A stretch of 64,000 nt of DNA, taken from positions 1,613,262-1,677,261 of the forward strand of contig VZQC01013997.1 in the NCBI GenBank assembly GCA_009823505.1. Direction: 5' to 3'. The position numbers and the translations under genes were made by a program. Below, piece after piece: positions 1 to 9,934 of this stretch (the stretch's first letter is position 1; each line of letters starts with the position of its first letter). The notes beneath the pieces are model-generated. The model was not told the DNA's origin. It was given only the letters and a program-made list of their open reading frames with translations, and searched no databases. This DNA comes from Rhizomys pruinosus (lineage: Eukaryota > Chordata > Mammalia > Rodentia > Spalacidae).

Positions 1-184
1 GACTTGGGCCCGTGGGTTCTACTTTTCTCTCTAGTCTAGAAGGAAGTTATAGGGAAAATACTGAGGTTCATTGAGCAAGTACCTTTGTGGGGACCTGGCG
101 GTTTAGGAGACCTGCTAAGGTAAGGTTGCAATTCGGAGAACAGCAGACTCCTGGCTGATCTCGGGCAACCTAGAAACACACATA

Positions 185-250
185 ACTCATTTGTCCTCAC
201 ATCTTTCCTTTCTGAATACTCATTTGTCCTCACATCTTTCCTTTCTGAAT
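185..250. repeat. Perfect 33-bp tandem duplication
   Basis: Two identical adjacent 33-base units, 185-217 and 218-250, begin ACTCATTTGTCC. There is no mismatch between them, so the duplication is recent. The surrounding 1-584 stretch shows nothing else I recognise. Confidence 0.95.
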
Positions 251-589
251 ACAGGTTCTGAATGTTAAGATGACCATACAAATAAGGCCTAAATCCCCGC
301 AAAGGATGGGCCATTTCTTACTGGCTTCACGCTGAAGTGTGTTCTAAATGCTATTGCGTGGAGCAAAGAAGGAATGAGAATAATCAGCTTTATTGACTGT
401 TCTGTGACTTCTGGCTGGGACCAGATCTATCTCTAGCTATCCTAGGACTTTACGGGTGCTAAAAATAGCCTTTAAATGCTGCCTAGAACCAGCTGTCCAT
501 CTCCAGAGCTGTAGACACTGTTGTGCAAATGTGTGAAGACAGGTTGGGGACACAATTGAATCTGTTGTTAGAGCTTCTAAAACAGGATC

Positions 590-722
590 TAGGTGTGGTG
601 GTGCACACCCATAATCCTAGCCCTGGGGAGGTACAGGCAGGAGGATCCAGAGTTCAAGGTCATCTGTGACTACATAGCAAGTTTGAACAGTGTGGGCTGC
701 ATGAAACTGTTTTAACAAACAA
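590..722 (+). mobile_element. B1 SINE, diverged
   Basis: Matches the B1 plan: a GGTGTGGTGGTGCACACC head, an AGGCAGGAGGATC middle and an A-rich tail. It is heavily mutated and so old. Confidence 0.75.
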
Positions 723-828
723 AAATCAAACACAAGCTTTTTAAAGAAAACACAGGTAAGAGGTATCACAATCAGCCCAGTGTCCCTATAATTATTTATT
801 ATTCATTTAAGTTATTCATTATCATTAG

Positions 829-984
829 TGTGTGTGTGTGTGTGGTGTGGGCCACATGTATAGAGGTCAGATGCTCAAATTTCAGGAGACAGTTCTCTTT
901 CCCCACTGTGAGTTCCAGGCTCAAACACACATTATCAGACTTATGTGGCAAGGGCTTTGACCTGCTGAGCTATCTCAGTGTCCT
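829..984 (-). mobile_element. B3-like (B2-related) SINE with (TG)n
   Basis: A TG run is followed by GAGGTCAGATG, a CAGTTCTCTTTCCCC-type core and CTGCTGAGCTATCTC, the reverse complement of a B3 element with its tRNA-like head at the right. Confidence 0.65.
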
Positions 985-1090
985 GAGATAATTATTTTAA
1001 AGACATCTCAATGGGGAAAAGAATGTCTTTTTTTCTTTTCTGCCTTCTTTTTCTATAATAAAAATTTAAAGACCTATCTTCGTTTTTAAT

Positions 1091-1212
1091 TATGTGTGTG
1101 TCAGTGTGTGGGCATGCGCAGGTGTCTGTAGAAACAGAAGCCCTGGACCTCCCCGGAGCTAGAGTTACAAGTGGTTTTGAGCCTTGGGACTTGGGTGCCG
1201 GGAAAGCAATGG
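1091..1212 (-). mobile_element. B3/B2-like SINE fragment
   Basis: Contains GGAGCTAGAGTTACAAG and GACTTGGGTGCCGGGAA, matching the body of B2/B3 elements in reverse. The tRNA-like head is missing. Confidence 0.5.
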
Positions 1213-1459
1213 AACCGCGGAGCAGCCCAGCCTGCCTCCCTTCCCGCCTTGCCTTCCCTCTCTCCCTTCCTTCTTTGTCAATTGGATTATAGATTTAGAG
1301 AAACGAGTATGATTCTGCTGGAGAATAAGAACGCCTTAACTTCTGACAATGATTTCACAGCTTGTAGCGCAGCCAACCCCATTTGGGATTCAATTATCTA
1401 TTAATTAAACTCAAATAATTTCAACACTCATCACCTTGAACCTCACCTCCCAGAAAACT

Positions 1460-1502
1460 AACAACAACAACAGCAACAACAACAACAACAACAACAACAA
1501 AA
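1460..1502 (+). repeat. (AAC)n trinucleotide microsatellite
   Basis: About 14 AAC units with one AGC interruption end roughly 260 bases before the SSPN start codon, at the edge of the CpG-rich region. Confidence 0.95.
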
Positions 1503-1544
1503 CATTAAAGAAGTCCCGGGGTTCAGAAAGGACCCCAAGCTTGC

Positions 1545-1965
1545 ATGACCAGCACCCAGGCGGGTCCTCAGGGCCCGGCCACCCGAGCCCCACGGCGCCC
1601 TGCGGGTCGGGGCCCCACCCGTTGGCAGTTGGCGACCCCCCTCGAGTCCCCCTCGGCCCGCTCGGGTGGCCTGCGAGAGTTTTCCATATTTGTTCAGCCT
1701 CGGCCCCTGCAGACAGGGCAGGCCCAGCCCGGCTGGCCGGTGCAGCGCCGCCGCCGCGACATGGGGCGCAGGTCGGGCCCCGGGGCCCCGGAGCGCGGGG
1801 ACGAGGAGGCGCGGACGTGCTGCGGCTGCCGCTTCCCACTGCTGCTGGCGCTGCTGCAGCTGGCGCTGGGCATCGCGGTGACGGTGCTGGGCTTCCTCAT
1901 GGCGAGCGTCAGCCCCTCCCTGCCAGTCAGAGACACTCCGTTTTGGTCTGGGATCCTTGTAAGCA
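1545..1965 (+). promoter_or_regulatory. SSPN: CpG-rich promoter/first-exon region of SSPN
   Basis: About 420 bases are strongly GC-rich with many CpG pairs, in sharp contrast to the AT-rich flanks, and they surround the SSPN start codon. This is the expected look of a CpG-island promoter with 5' UTR. I see no TATA box at a convincing distance. The transcription start cannot be fixed from sequence alone. The region begins about 40 bases after an (AAC)n tract. Confidence 0.7.
1761..1958 (+). CDS. SSPN: SSPN coding exon 1 (residues 1-66)
   Basis: Encodes the N-terminus and first membrane segment of sarcospan, ending RDTPFWSGIL. The ATG at 1761 has G at -3 and G at +4, a strong initiation context. 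It matches the position of the second in-frame Met of the human protein (MEPKKGTGAPK, recalled). The exon ends at 1958, followed by GTAAGC, a good donor in phase 0. The Cys pair at residues 20-21 just before the membrane is a plausible palmitoylation site, which is inference. The same frame stays open upstream to an ATG at 1545, but that start has T at -3, a poor context, and the extra 72 codons look like translated GC-rich leader. I therefore chose 1761. Confidence 0.93.
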
Positions 1966-2025
1966 TCCGTCTGTTGGGCCTAAGCGCGGGCATGCCAGGC
2001 TGCATGGAGGAGTGGACACTAACCC

Positions 2026-2081
2026 AGCTGCATGCGCCCCACCCTGGCTGCATGCACCCCACCCCAGCTGCACCCCTAACC
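2026..2081. repeat. 20-bp short tandem repeat, 2.8 copies
   Basis: Units at 2026-2045 and 2046-2065 and a partial at 2066-2081 share a GCTGCATGCNCCCCACC core. They lie 70 bases after the exon 1 donor, in the 5' end of intron 1. Confidence 0.8.
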
Positions 2082-2829
2082 ACGTGGGCTTCCCGGGGCC
2101 AGGTTGGACACAGACACAGGGCTCAGGCCTCTTCCTGCTGGCTGGACTTCCAGGGGCCCGACTCTCCAGCCTCTGGAGCTGGGGAGACCATGTGGTCATC
2201 TCGCACAGCCTCGGGGACAAAAGAGGCTCACCGTCTACCCCCCAGGCCTCACTCCCGTCTTTGTGTAAAAGTGAAATAATTCATTTTGGGAAAAGCAGGT
2301 TGGGAAGAAAAGAAAGAACTTGGAGTTGACACTTTGGCTAGGATGGGCTTTATTTGTTAAACTGACCTCTCACCTAAGCTTCCTCAAATCGACTTCTAAC
2401 GCAGGGCCTGGCAATACAGCAAATGCAGTCTTCATCTCAGGAGTCTAAAGTGGGCCCAGGCCAGGGCACCAGCTGTGGCAGAAGTATATTTGGGTCTGTC
2501 CTGAAAACAGTGCTCAGCTGTTCAGAGCTCGTGTTGAAGGGGGAGGGGGAGGTTTGCTTCCAACTGCTGAACACCTACTGCGTGCCTGCCCTGTTAGATG
2601 TCTTCATCTGTTTCTACCCGGTGTACCCCGTACAGGATCGCTCACCCTTCTCAAAGAGAAAAACCAGGCTGGACCCACGCCAGGTCATGATCTGGATAGT
2701 GTCAGACAGCCAGGTTGATAACTTTCCACATCAGATTCCTTCTACGGGTTTTCTCCTTGAGATACACTGACATGTACCTGGCTTGCAACTTAAACATCCT
2801 GTTATATTATATAAATCTTGGGACTTACT

Positions 2830-2905
2830 AAATCCTTACCTGGGTTGTTTCATTTGACCCATAAAACAGTGTTTTGAGGTAGAAATTGTTCTTTGGACAT
2901 GAGGA
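2830..2905 (-). mobile_element. MIR fragment (ancient SINE)
   Basis: The pattern CCATAAAACAGTGTTTTGAG, then GGTAGAAATTG and GACATGAGGAAGCC fits the reverse of a MIR core. It is old and diverged. Confidence 0.45.
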
Positions 2906-2934
2906 AGCCCACTATGATAAAGTAAATGGAATTT

Positions 2935-2936
<2 letters not shown>

Positions 2937-2970
<34 letters not shown>

Positions 2971-3122
2971 TTTTTTTTTTTTGGTCTTTTTGAGACAGGG
3001 TCTTCCTGTAGCTGGGCTGGAACTTGCTATGTAGAGCAGGCTGGCCTTGAACTCAGAGATCTGCCTGCTTCTGCCTCCCTAGTGCTGGGATTAAAGCCGT
3101 GCACTTCCATGCCCCCAAATAC
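2937..3122 (-). mobile_element. B1 SINE with (TTTC)n tail
   Basis: Reverse-oriented B1 (GAGACAGGGTCTTCC, then GTGCTGGGATTAAAGCCGTG) whose tail has become a TTTC microsatellite and T-run at its left. It is flanked by an 11-bp duplication ATGGAATTTTC at 2926-2936 and 3123-3133. Confidence 0.9.
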
Positions 3123-4093
3123 ATGGAATTTTCAAACCCAAAAGGTAAATTGGGCAGTCAGGAGGGGATTAGCACGGGACTTCCAGGCCAGGCCCCCTGT
3201 TCTGTTATTTTAATTCTGTCACTGACTCCAAAACTATAGCACACAAAGAAACGTGGGACGAGATTTGCTATGGGGGCAGAACTTAAAGACATCTGGTAAA
3301 TATGCATCAGTGCAGGTATTTTAAAATGAAGATTACTTGAACTCTCAGATCCTTGCAGAGTAATTTAAAACATTTAATTTGTGTACAAGAATTCCCATGA
3401 AATTATCGTGATTGGAGTTTTCTGAGCCAAATGATTTTAAAAATAGCTTCTCGCTAAGATATACTAGGTATTTTAGTCACTTCAATGGCTGTCAACATAC
3501 TCAAGGAGGAAAAATATCTGTCCTTGAAGGCTAGAGAAAGGAAAAGAAAATGTTTTGTACTGAGTGGTTTTGAGTACCATTTTTGAATGTGTCTCCTATC
3601 CCCCCCCCCCAACTTCAAAAAGAATAGTTTCAAAGAAGCAAATTAGATATGGGAACACAAACCTAGTTTTAACGTTTAAGGCATAACACACAACTCACGA
3701 AATGTGAATTGAAATCTCCCAGGGAGCTCTGTCCTGAACGCCTCCCGGGTGTGGCACAAATAAGATTCCGTTCCAGGAGGGAGCACTCTGCTTTTAATCT
3801 AGGGTTCATTTGAAGTTCCTACATAGCATGTGGCCCTGCTTGGATTTTCTTTCCACAGAGAGTCAGTGTGGGGCATCTGGCAGAAGTGTCCTTAGCCTGG
3901 TGAGGGGGTCACTGAGAAGCCAGGCCCGGGGAAGGGGCAAGTGCCATCTCAGCAGGATGAAGGCTGGGCAGTGTGGCAGGGTTTCCCACCGACACATGGA
4001 CCCACTCTCTGGTTGGTCATACGGTACTCTTCCAAACTTTTAGCAAGGGAAAAACAGGAGGCAGATGGAGAAGGGCAGGTGTGTACACGGTAC

Positions 4094-4592
4094 GCCTGCA
4101 GCTGAGTCCCAGCTCAAACATGATTTGCTGAATAACTCTGGGTAAGTCAGTTAACGTCTTTAGGCTCCTCTCTCTCTCTGCCCCACCCCCACCCCGTGCC
4201 TATGTGGGGGAAGGACAGACTGCATGACTCTGTAGAGGATAACACCTGCTTGTCTTCCTCAGTCACCTCTGTCTTGTTTTTTGAGACAGGGTCTCTCACT
4301 GAACCTGGAGCTCATCAATTGAGCTGGACCAGCTGGTCAGGGGGCCTATGGGATCTTCTCTCGGTTCCCCCAGTCCTAGGGTTATAGATGCTTTAAGCCA
4401 CCCTCAGCTTTACTTGGGTGCTGGGGATTTGAACTCAGGTCCCCATGCTTTGCGGCAAGCACTTTACTCACTGAACCATCTCCCTAGTCCTGGTTTCCAT
4501 TTTTTTATTGATGGTATCAGGATGACACTAATAAATTCTACTCCTTAAAGTCATCCTGAGGATTAAACAAATTAATACATGTAAACCTCACA
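4094..4592 (+). mobile_element. MIR split by a B4 insertion
   Basis: 4094-4172 carries the MIR motif ACTCTGGGTAAGTCAGTTAA, and 4547-4592 resumes with CATCCTGAGGATTAAACAAA, the later part of the same element. The B4 at 4268-4497 and a CT-rich stretch lie between. The order shows the MIR is the older insertion. Confidence 0.6.
4268..4497 (-). mobile_element. B4 SINE (B1/tRNA-like chimera)
   Basis: Begins TTTTTTGAGACAGGGTCTC (B1-like part) and ends with a tRNA-like segment GCAAGCACTTTACTCACTGA then ACCATCTCCCTAG, the B4 arrangement in reverse. Confidence 0.75.
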
Positions 4593-5603
4593 GCCTCACT
4601 TGTCACACTGGTGGTAGCTGTCTTCAGAGTTGAAGGGACCCTGGTTCACCCCCAGGGTGGCAGAACAGGCCTTTTTTATACCCTGTGTTTCACAGATCCT
4701 GAACCCTGAAGGAGGCATCAGTTTGAGCACCCCACTTTTCTCAGCATTTAGCACCTCAGCAGTGCAACATTAGGGTTATTTTCTGAAGTCTCTGGGAAAT
4801 CAATAAAAAAATGAACTTCATGGAGAGGGGCCCTCCTGGGGGGGTCATTTTCCCTTGGGGATTTGGGATGATTCTGGTCTGGTATGCTCTGGGGTGGGGA
4901 TCCAGAATAGTTTACTGCTTGCAAAAGGCTCACTGCCCAACCCATGGGCTGAGCCGAGCCACACCCACTTCCAGAATGCAGGCTGAGGCTCCCAAGCTGT
5001 AGAAGGCTGTGTGTATTCCAGGCTGCTTTTTGGCATATGGGATTGGCTTCATTCTTCAGATGCTGCCATCCCATTAACTTGAAGTCTGGGTATTGGCATC
5101 TCCTTAGTACAAGCTGGCTGTTTGGATAAATCCATGCATGTGGCTGGGTAACTTCCTCAGTAAACTTTTACTTAGACTCTAAAGAGGCCTTCAGCGATTG
5201 ATGCTGAGAGATGTAAGTTCAGTGGAATTGTGAGAAGCCAAATAAGTTATTTCCTACCTGTTCTCCACTGTGATCCGTGAGTCCACTCACTTCCAATTAA
5301 ACGGACAACTGGAATCTTTCAATTTTGGTTACCAAAGCATTACGTACAGGAAAGGAAAAAAAAAATTAAGAGTGGAGCTGCCGTGTAGACTGTGAATCTG
5401 TGACACGCTGTTCTCTCAGAGTCCCTTGTAGGTGGCTTGAGGGTTGTAACATAGAAGACAATGGCAACAATGCCGTCCCTGTGGGTGAACTTGGCCGTGG
5501 ACAAACCACCCAGGAAAGAGAAGTCTGAAGTTTGTTCTGAATTCTTTTTTGTTTTCTATTTGTGGTTTAAGTCAGATGAGTATTTGAATTTGATCATATT
5601 TTA

Positions 5604-5712
5604 AATGATTTTATTTTGGTTTTTGAGACAGAGTATCCTGTAGGTCGAGCCTGGAACTTGCTATGTAGCCGAGGCTGGCCTTGAACTGATCCTCCTCTAC
5701 TTCCCAAGTGTC
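5604..5712 (-). mobile_element. B1 SINE, 5'-truncated
   Basis: TTTTTGAGACAGAGTATCCT, then GGCTGGCCTTGAACTGATCC, stopping before the GGGATTAAAG head. Confidence 0.8.
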
Positions 5713-6099
5713 ATTTCAGAATTCTCATTGATGAAACATGTATCTACTTAAAGGGATCTCAGGGCTCTGGGAACTGGACACAGTACTAATTTATGGGAAG
5801 CTTTGCATGTTTAACTTGGGACTCAGTAGCATTTGTTAGGGGTATCTGCACGGGCCTAAAATGGTGACCCCCCCACGGCTGGATGAGGTCCCTGGATGCT
5901 GATGGACTTGGTCCTTATCACATCTGACAGTAATGAATATGGCCCATTAGAAAATGTAACCTGCACCAATATTTCAAAGCCCGTTTACCTCAGAGCGCCT
6001 CACTGGCAGTGATTTATCCCCTTGGCATCTGCATGCTGCAGTCAGTTTCAGAGCTTGCCTGCACTTCTTGTCTCTTCTGGGGACACTCGGTGCTTGTGA

Positions 6100-6200
6100 G
6101 ACTCTAGGCCGTGGTTGGCTGGAACTCGATACAGAGACCAGGGGACCCTGCCTCTGCCTTCTGAGTGCTGGGATTATAGGCATGCACCACCATGCCTTGT
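6100..6200 (-). mobile_element. B1 fragment
   Basis: TGCTGGGATTATAGGCATGC and ACCACCATGCC mark a B1 head in reverse. The rest is degenerate. Confidence 0.7.
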
Positions 6201-6410
6201 GTGTTCTTTACCCTTCCTTCCTTTCCTTCCACTTCTCCGTGCTCTGCCCATAGGAATCTCCATTCAGAGAAATAAATCCTGTCAATCACCTTAGAAAGTT
6301 TTAAGCAGGGCTTAAAAGAACGGGAACAGGATTTCCTTTATGTAACATCATTCATAAAACTGTAATTGAATCTGTAATGATTACAAGTGCTGTGGATAAT
6401 TTAAATAACA

Positions 6411-6532
6411 TAGCTGTGCCTGGTGGTACACTTCAGTAATCCCAGCACTCAGGAGGCTAAGGCAGGAAGACTGAGAGTTCAAAGCCAGCCTGGGCTATAT
6501 AAAGTGACCCCTGTCTCAAAACACATACCTTC
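6411..6532 (+). mobile_element. B1 SINE
   Basis: GCTGTGCCTGGTGGTACAC, AATCCCAGCACTCAGGAGGC and a CCCTGTCTCAAAA end. Confidence 0.85.
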
Positions 6533-6820
6533 CCCCAAAGAATTTCAGTAACCTGTTAACTTACTCTAAGAAATTCCAAATGCAGGTGTATTCATGTTTC
6601 AGATTTGTTTTAGGGCTTGACTTAATGGAAGAGAAAGGTCATGTTTGGACACACCTGGAAGAGAGAACCATACCTGGGGAATGTCCTTTATCGGACTGGC
6701 CTGTGGGCCTGTCTGTGAGGCATTTTCTTGATTGTTGAGTGATGTGGGAAGGCACACCCCACTGTGGGTGGGGCCACCCCTGGGCAGGTGGTCCTGGGTT
6801 GTATAAGAAAGCACGCTGAG

Positions 6821-7064
6821 GGCTGGAGAGATGGCTCAGCGGTTAAGAGCACTGACTGTTCCTGCAGAGGACTTGGGTTCGATTCCCAGCACCTACATGG
6901 TGGCTAAGAACGGTCTTAGGCCAGGTGCGGTGGTACACACCTTTAATCTCAGCACTCAGGAGGCAGAAGCAGGCAGATCTCTGTGAGTTCAAGGCCATCC
7001 TGGTCTACATAGTGAGCTCTAGGCCAGCTGGGACTAATGGAGACCCTGTTTCAAAAAATAAAAA

Positions 7065-7095
<31 letters not shown>

Positions 7096-7213
7096 GAAGG
7101 AAGGAAGGAAGGAAGGAAGGAAGGAAGGAAGGAAGGAAGGAAGGAAGGAAGGAAGGAAGAAAGGAAGAAAGAAAGGAAGAAAGAAAGGAAGAAAGAAAGG
7201 AAGAAAGAAAGGA

Positions 7214-7288
<75 letters not shown>
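6821..7288 (+). mobile_element. Chimeric B2-B1 SINE with purine microsatellite tail
   Basis: 6821-6918 is the tRNA-like 5' half of a B2 (GGCTGGAGAGATGGCTCAGC, B box GGTTCGATTCC). It passes directly into a complete B1 (6919-7060) and then a (GAAA)n/(GGAA)n tail to 7288. The B2 3' half is absent. The whole block is flanked by a 15-bp duplication with one mismatch, AGAAAGCACGCTGAG at 6806-6820 and AGAAAGCAGGCTGAG at 7289-7303, so it entered as one unit. A second copy with the same junction lies at 52585-52848. Confidence 0.8.
7061..7288 (+). repeat. Homopurine (GAAA)n/(GGAA)n tract
   Basis: About 228 bases that are almost all purine, with pure GAAA at both ends and GGAA/GAAAGGAA mixtures in the middle. 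It forms the 3' tail of the chimeric SINE. Confidence 0.97.
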
Positions 7289-7289
<1 letters not shown>

Positions 7290-8235
7290 GAAAGCAGGCT
7301 GAGCATGGGTCAGAGGAGGAGCAAGCCAGTAAGCAGCCTTCCTCCATGGCCTGTGCTTCAGCTCCTGCCTCCAGGTTCCTGTTTGAACTCCTGCCTTGGC
7401 TTCCTTTGATGAAAGACTGTACTGCAAGCTGAAATTAACTGCCCCCCCCCATTGCCTTTGGTCAGTATTTTACCACCACAATAGAAATCTAACTAGGACA
7501 AGAAAATTGAGTGGTTAGTAGAGAACAGAATTTACTGTGACTCTTACAAGGAGATCTATAGCACACTGTTCCCGTGGCTCAGATGAAGTTATCACCCATG
7601 ACTTATAAGCAGAGGAAGTAAAATGCACACTGTAGCCAAGGGACTTGATCCTGGCCACAGAGGAAAACTGGAAGAGTGGACACAAGTCAAGAGGTTAAAA
7701 GTGCCGCAGTCTTCTGCGTGGGAGTTTTGATATTTGAAAAATTAAATCTAGAATAATATTTTTAGACACATACTGCATAGAAATTCATGATTTTTTTCAT
7801 ATTGGGACTTTGATATTCTTCTAAAACCCAACATCGCACCTCGGGTACCCCTGAGAAATAATTTTTATTACACAGCTGTCACAGGGTTGTTAGATCTAAG
7901 GAATAATAATTACAGGATTGAATCAAGACCTGTGGATTATAGACAATAGATAATGGAAGAAAAATAATCTGATAGCCATGTGACGTTCTCGTAGCGAGTA
8001 TAAAAATTAATTTTAGAAGTATATGAAAATGACATGGAATATTCAAGAATTTGGTGAATCTCAGGAGTAGAGAAAGAGTAAGGAAGGCAGAACTGAGCGG
8101 CACCATGAGGCTCAGAGTAATTTGGAGATGTGTTTTTATTTCTGCTTAGAGCTTCACACTCCCCCAGGAGCGCTCATAGCCTGAGGGACATTTTTCTTCT
8201 CTTCAAATGAGGAGAAGGGGGCAGATCCTGATTGT

Positions 8236-8476
8236 GCATGTGTGTGTGTGTGCGTGTGCATGTGTGTGTGTGTATACACACTTACGTGTATGAGTGTATT
8301 GCCTGCATGTGCACTCATGTCATGCAATGCCCATGGAGGTCAGAAGAAGGCATCAGATTCCCCTGGAGCTGGGGTTATGGATGGTTGTTAGCTGCCATGT
8401 GTGTGCTGGGAATTAGACCTGGGTCCTCTGCGAGAGCACTCAGTGCTCTTAATGACTGAGCCATCTCTCCAGCCGT
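8236..8476 (-). mobile_element. B2 SINE with (TG)n at its 3' side
   Basis: A TG run, then CAATGCCCATGGAGGTCAGA, CCTGGAGCTGGGGTTATGG, and GACTGAGCCATCTCTCCAGC at the right end, which is the B2 head in reverse. Confidence 0.9.
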
Positions 8477-8635
8477 GTGTGTATATATATTGAGGCTGCT
8501 CTTTACCTGACCCCACTTGCTGAGTCAGAGAGAACATCACACTAAACAGACACAAGCAGATGGCCCAAAGCCACGGTGGTTTCTCTTAGCCTGTCAAGTA
8601 GAGCCCAGTCACTTTTCTTTTTATCTTTGATTTTT

Positions 8636-8797
8636 GTTGTCATTTTGGTTTTTTGGTTTTGTTTTGTTTTGTTTTTTAGATAGATTTCACTATGCAGCCC
8701 TGGCTGGCCTGCAACTCCCTTTGTAGCTCAGACTGGCCTTGAACTCCTCTGTCTTACAAGTGCTGAGATTAAAGGTATGAGCCACTGTGCCCGGGCC
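8636..8797 (-). mobile_element. B1 SINE with (GTTTT)n tail
   Basis: GTTTTGTTTTGTTTTGTTTT, CTGGCCTTGAACTCCTCTG and GCTGAGATTAAAGGTATGAG. Confidence 0.85.
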
Positions 8798-8868
8798 TTC
8801 ACTGCTAGCCTGTCAGACTGAAATCCCACTCTTCAAATCTCATTTAACCTTAGTTACCTCCTGAAAGT

Positions 8869-8870
<2 letters not shown>

Positions 8871-8927
<57 letters not shown>

Positions 8928-9050
8928 GTCAGAGTCAACTTAATAGGAGTCAGTTCTCTTTCTCTCTGTCCGCTGTGTGGATCCTGGGATCAAGCTCAGT
9001 CCGTCAGGCTTGGGGGAAGTGCCTTTACCCACTGAGCCCTTGTGCTGGAT
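8871..9050 (-). mobile_element. (TG)n tract and B3-like SINE
   Basis: 8871-8925 is an uninterrupted TG run of about 27 units. It continues into AGGTCAGAGTCAAC, GGATCCTGGGATCAAGCTCA and GTGCCTTTACCCACTGAGC, a B3-like body and head in reverse. Confidence 0.75.
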
Positions 9051-9052
9051 AT

Positions 9053-9230
9053 GTTTTTATTTTTGAGACAGGGTCTCATTTAGCCCAGGCTGGCCTACAC
9101 AGCTGAGGCTGTGTAGCTGAGGCTTACTGGGTAGCTTACTGTTTAGCTGAGGCTGGCTTTGAACCTCTGACCTTCCTACTTCCACCTCCTGAATTCTGGG
9201 ATTATAAGCATGTGCCACAGCATCTCATGA
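9053..9230 (-). mobile_element. B1 SINE with internal expansion
   Basis: A B1 in reverse (TTTTGAGACAGGGTCTCATT to GGGATTATAAGCATGTGCC) in which AGCTGAGGCT occurs three times, at 9101, 9115 and 9144, lengthening the middle by about 40 bases. Confidence 0.75.
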
Positions 9231-9545
9231 GAGTGATGTTTTTGTTCAGTGATGTGTAAGCACATTTCCCATCTTATTAGTGAAGGCCACAAGCTTTCCC
9301 AGAGCAGCCGGAAGTCTGGTCATTCCCGTGGAAAATCTCAGCCAGGGAACTGGCAAGTGCTTAGCAAGTGGGAGACATTCGGGAGAATGTGCTTTCGTTG
9401 CATTTACTGATTACTTCTTTGGTCAAATTTCTGTAAAAGAAAAAAAAAAAAATCAAGCACACCCAGCTAGTGACTACGGCTTTAGGAGTGACTGAGGGAT
9501 TTCACGAGCTGCATTGTTTCTTAAAAGGGGAGGAACAAAGACTAG

Positions 9546-9752
9546 AGAGGGGCTCAGTGGTAACAACAGTGGCTCCTCTTAGAGAGGATCCATGTTTGGT
9601 TCCCAGCACCCACATGGTGGCTTACAACCGTCTTTAACTCCAGTTCCAGGGGATCTAGCACCCTCTTCTGGCCCCTATAGGCATTGTATGCACAAGGCAC
9701 ACACACATTCATGCAGATAAACACTCATACACATAAAATACAAATAAAAAAA
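9546..9752 (+). mobile_element. B2 SINE
   Basis: Degenerate head GGGGCTCAGTGGTAACAAC, then CCCAGCACCCACATGGTGG and AACTCCAGTTCCAGGGGATC, ending ACACTCATACACATAAAAT. Confidence 0.85.
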
Positions 9753-9934
9753 ATATATATTTTTTAAATATGGCAGAACCACTGAAGTGAGTTCCTGCTG
9801 TCCTTCCTGGCTTTACAAGTGCTGCCATCTTGGCTTCTGAGGCAAGGGTGCTGTGTGGGCTGAGTGGCTCTATTGGAAGATGGTCATGTACTGAGAAGCT
9901 GTATGAGCCCTTTTTCTGTGAGGGAGATTGCCTT

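Larger units (their letters stand above)
6603..7500 (+). mobile_element. Element A copy 1 (unnamed rodent repeat), split by a B2-B1 insert
   Basis: The left part, 6603-6820, has TTGATTGTTGAGTGATGTGG and CTGGGTTGTATAAGAAAGC. The right part, 7289-7500, resumes at the same point and runs through TCCTCCATGGCCTGTGCTTC to GTCAGTATTTTACC. Three other copies occur in the window, at 9935, 21903 (reverse) and 50966. I know this as a common rodent interspersed sequence but cannot assign its family name. Confidence 0.75.

Noticed and set aside
1959..2279. Read-through of the SSPN exon 1 frame to 2279
   Set aside because: The codons after 1958 are intron: a GTAAGC donor sits there, exon 2 continues the known protein in phase, and the extra residues do not resemble sarcospan.
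1436..2329. 297-codon and other alternative-frame open frames across the first exon
   Set aside because: GC-rich DNA has few stops. Only the frame starting at 1761 matches sarcospan and it leaves the reading at the 1958 donor.
7005..7432. Several overlapping open frames rich in KKER or FLSFFLSF repeats
   Set aside because: They are readings of the (GAAA)n/(GGAA)n microsatellite in different frames, not proteins.
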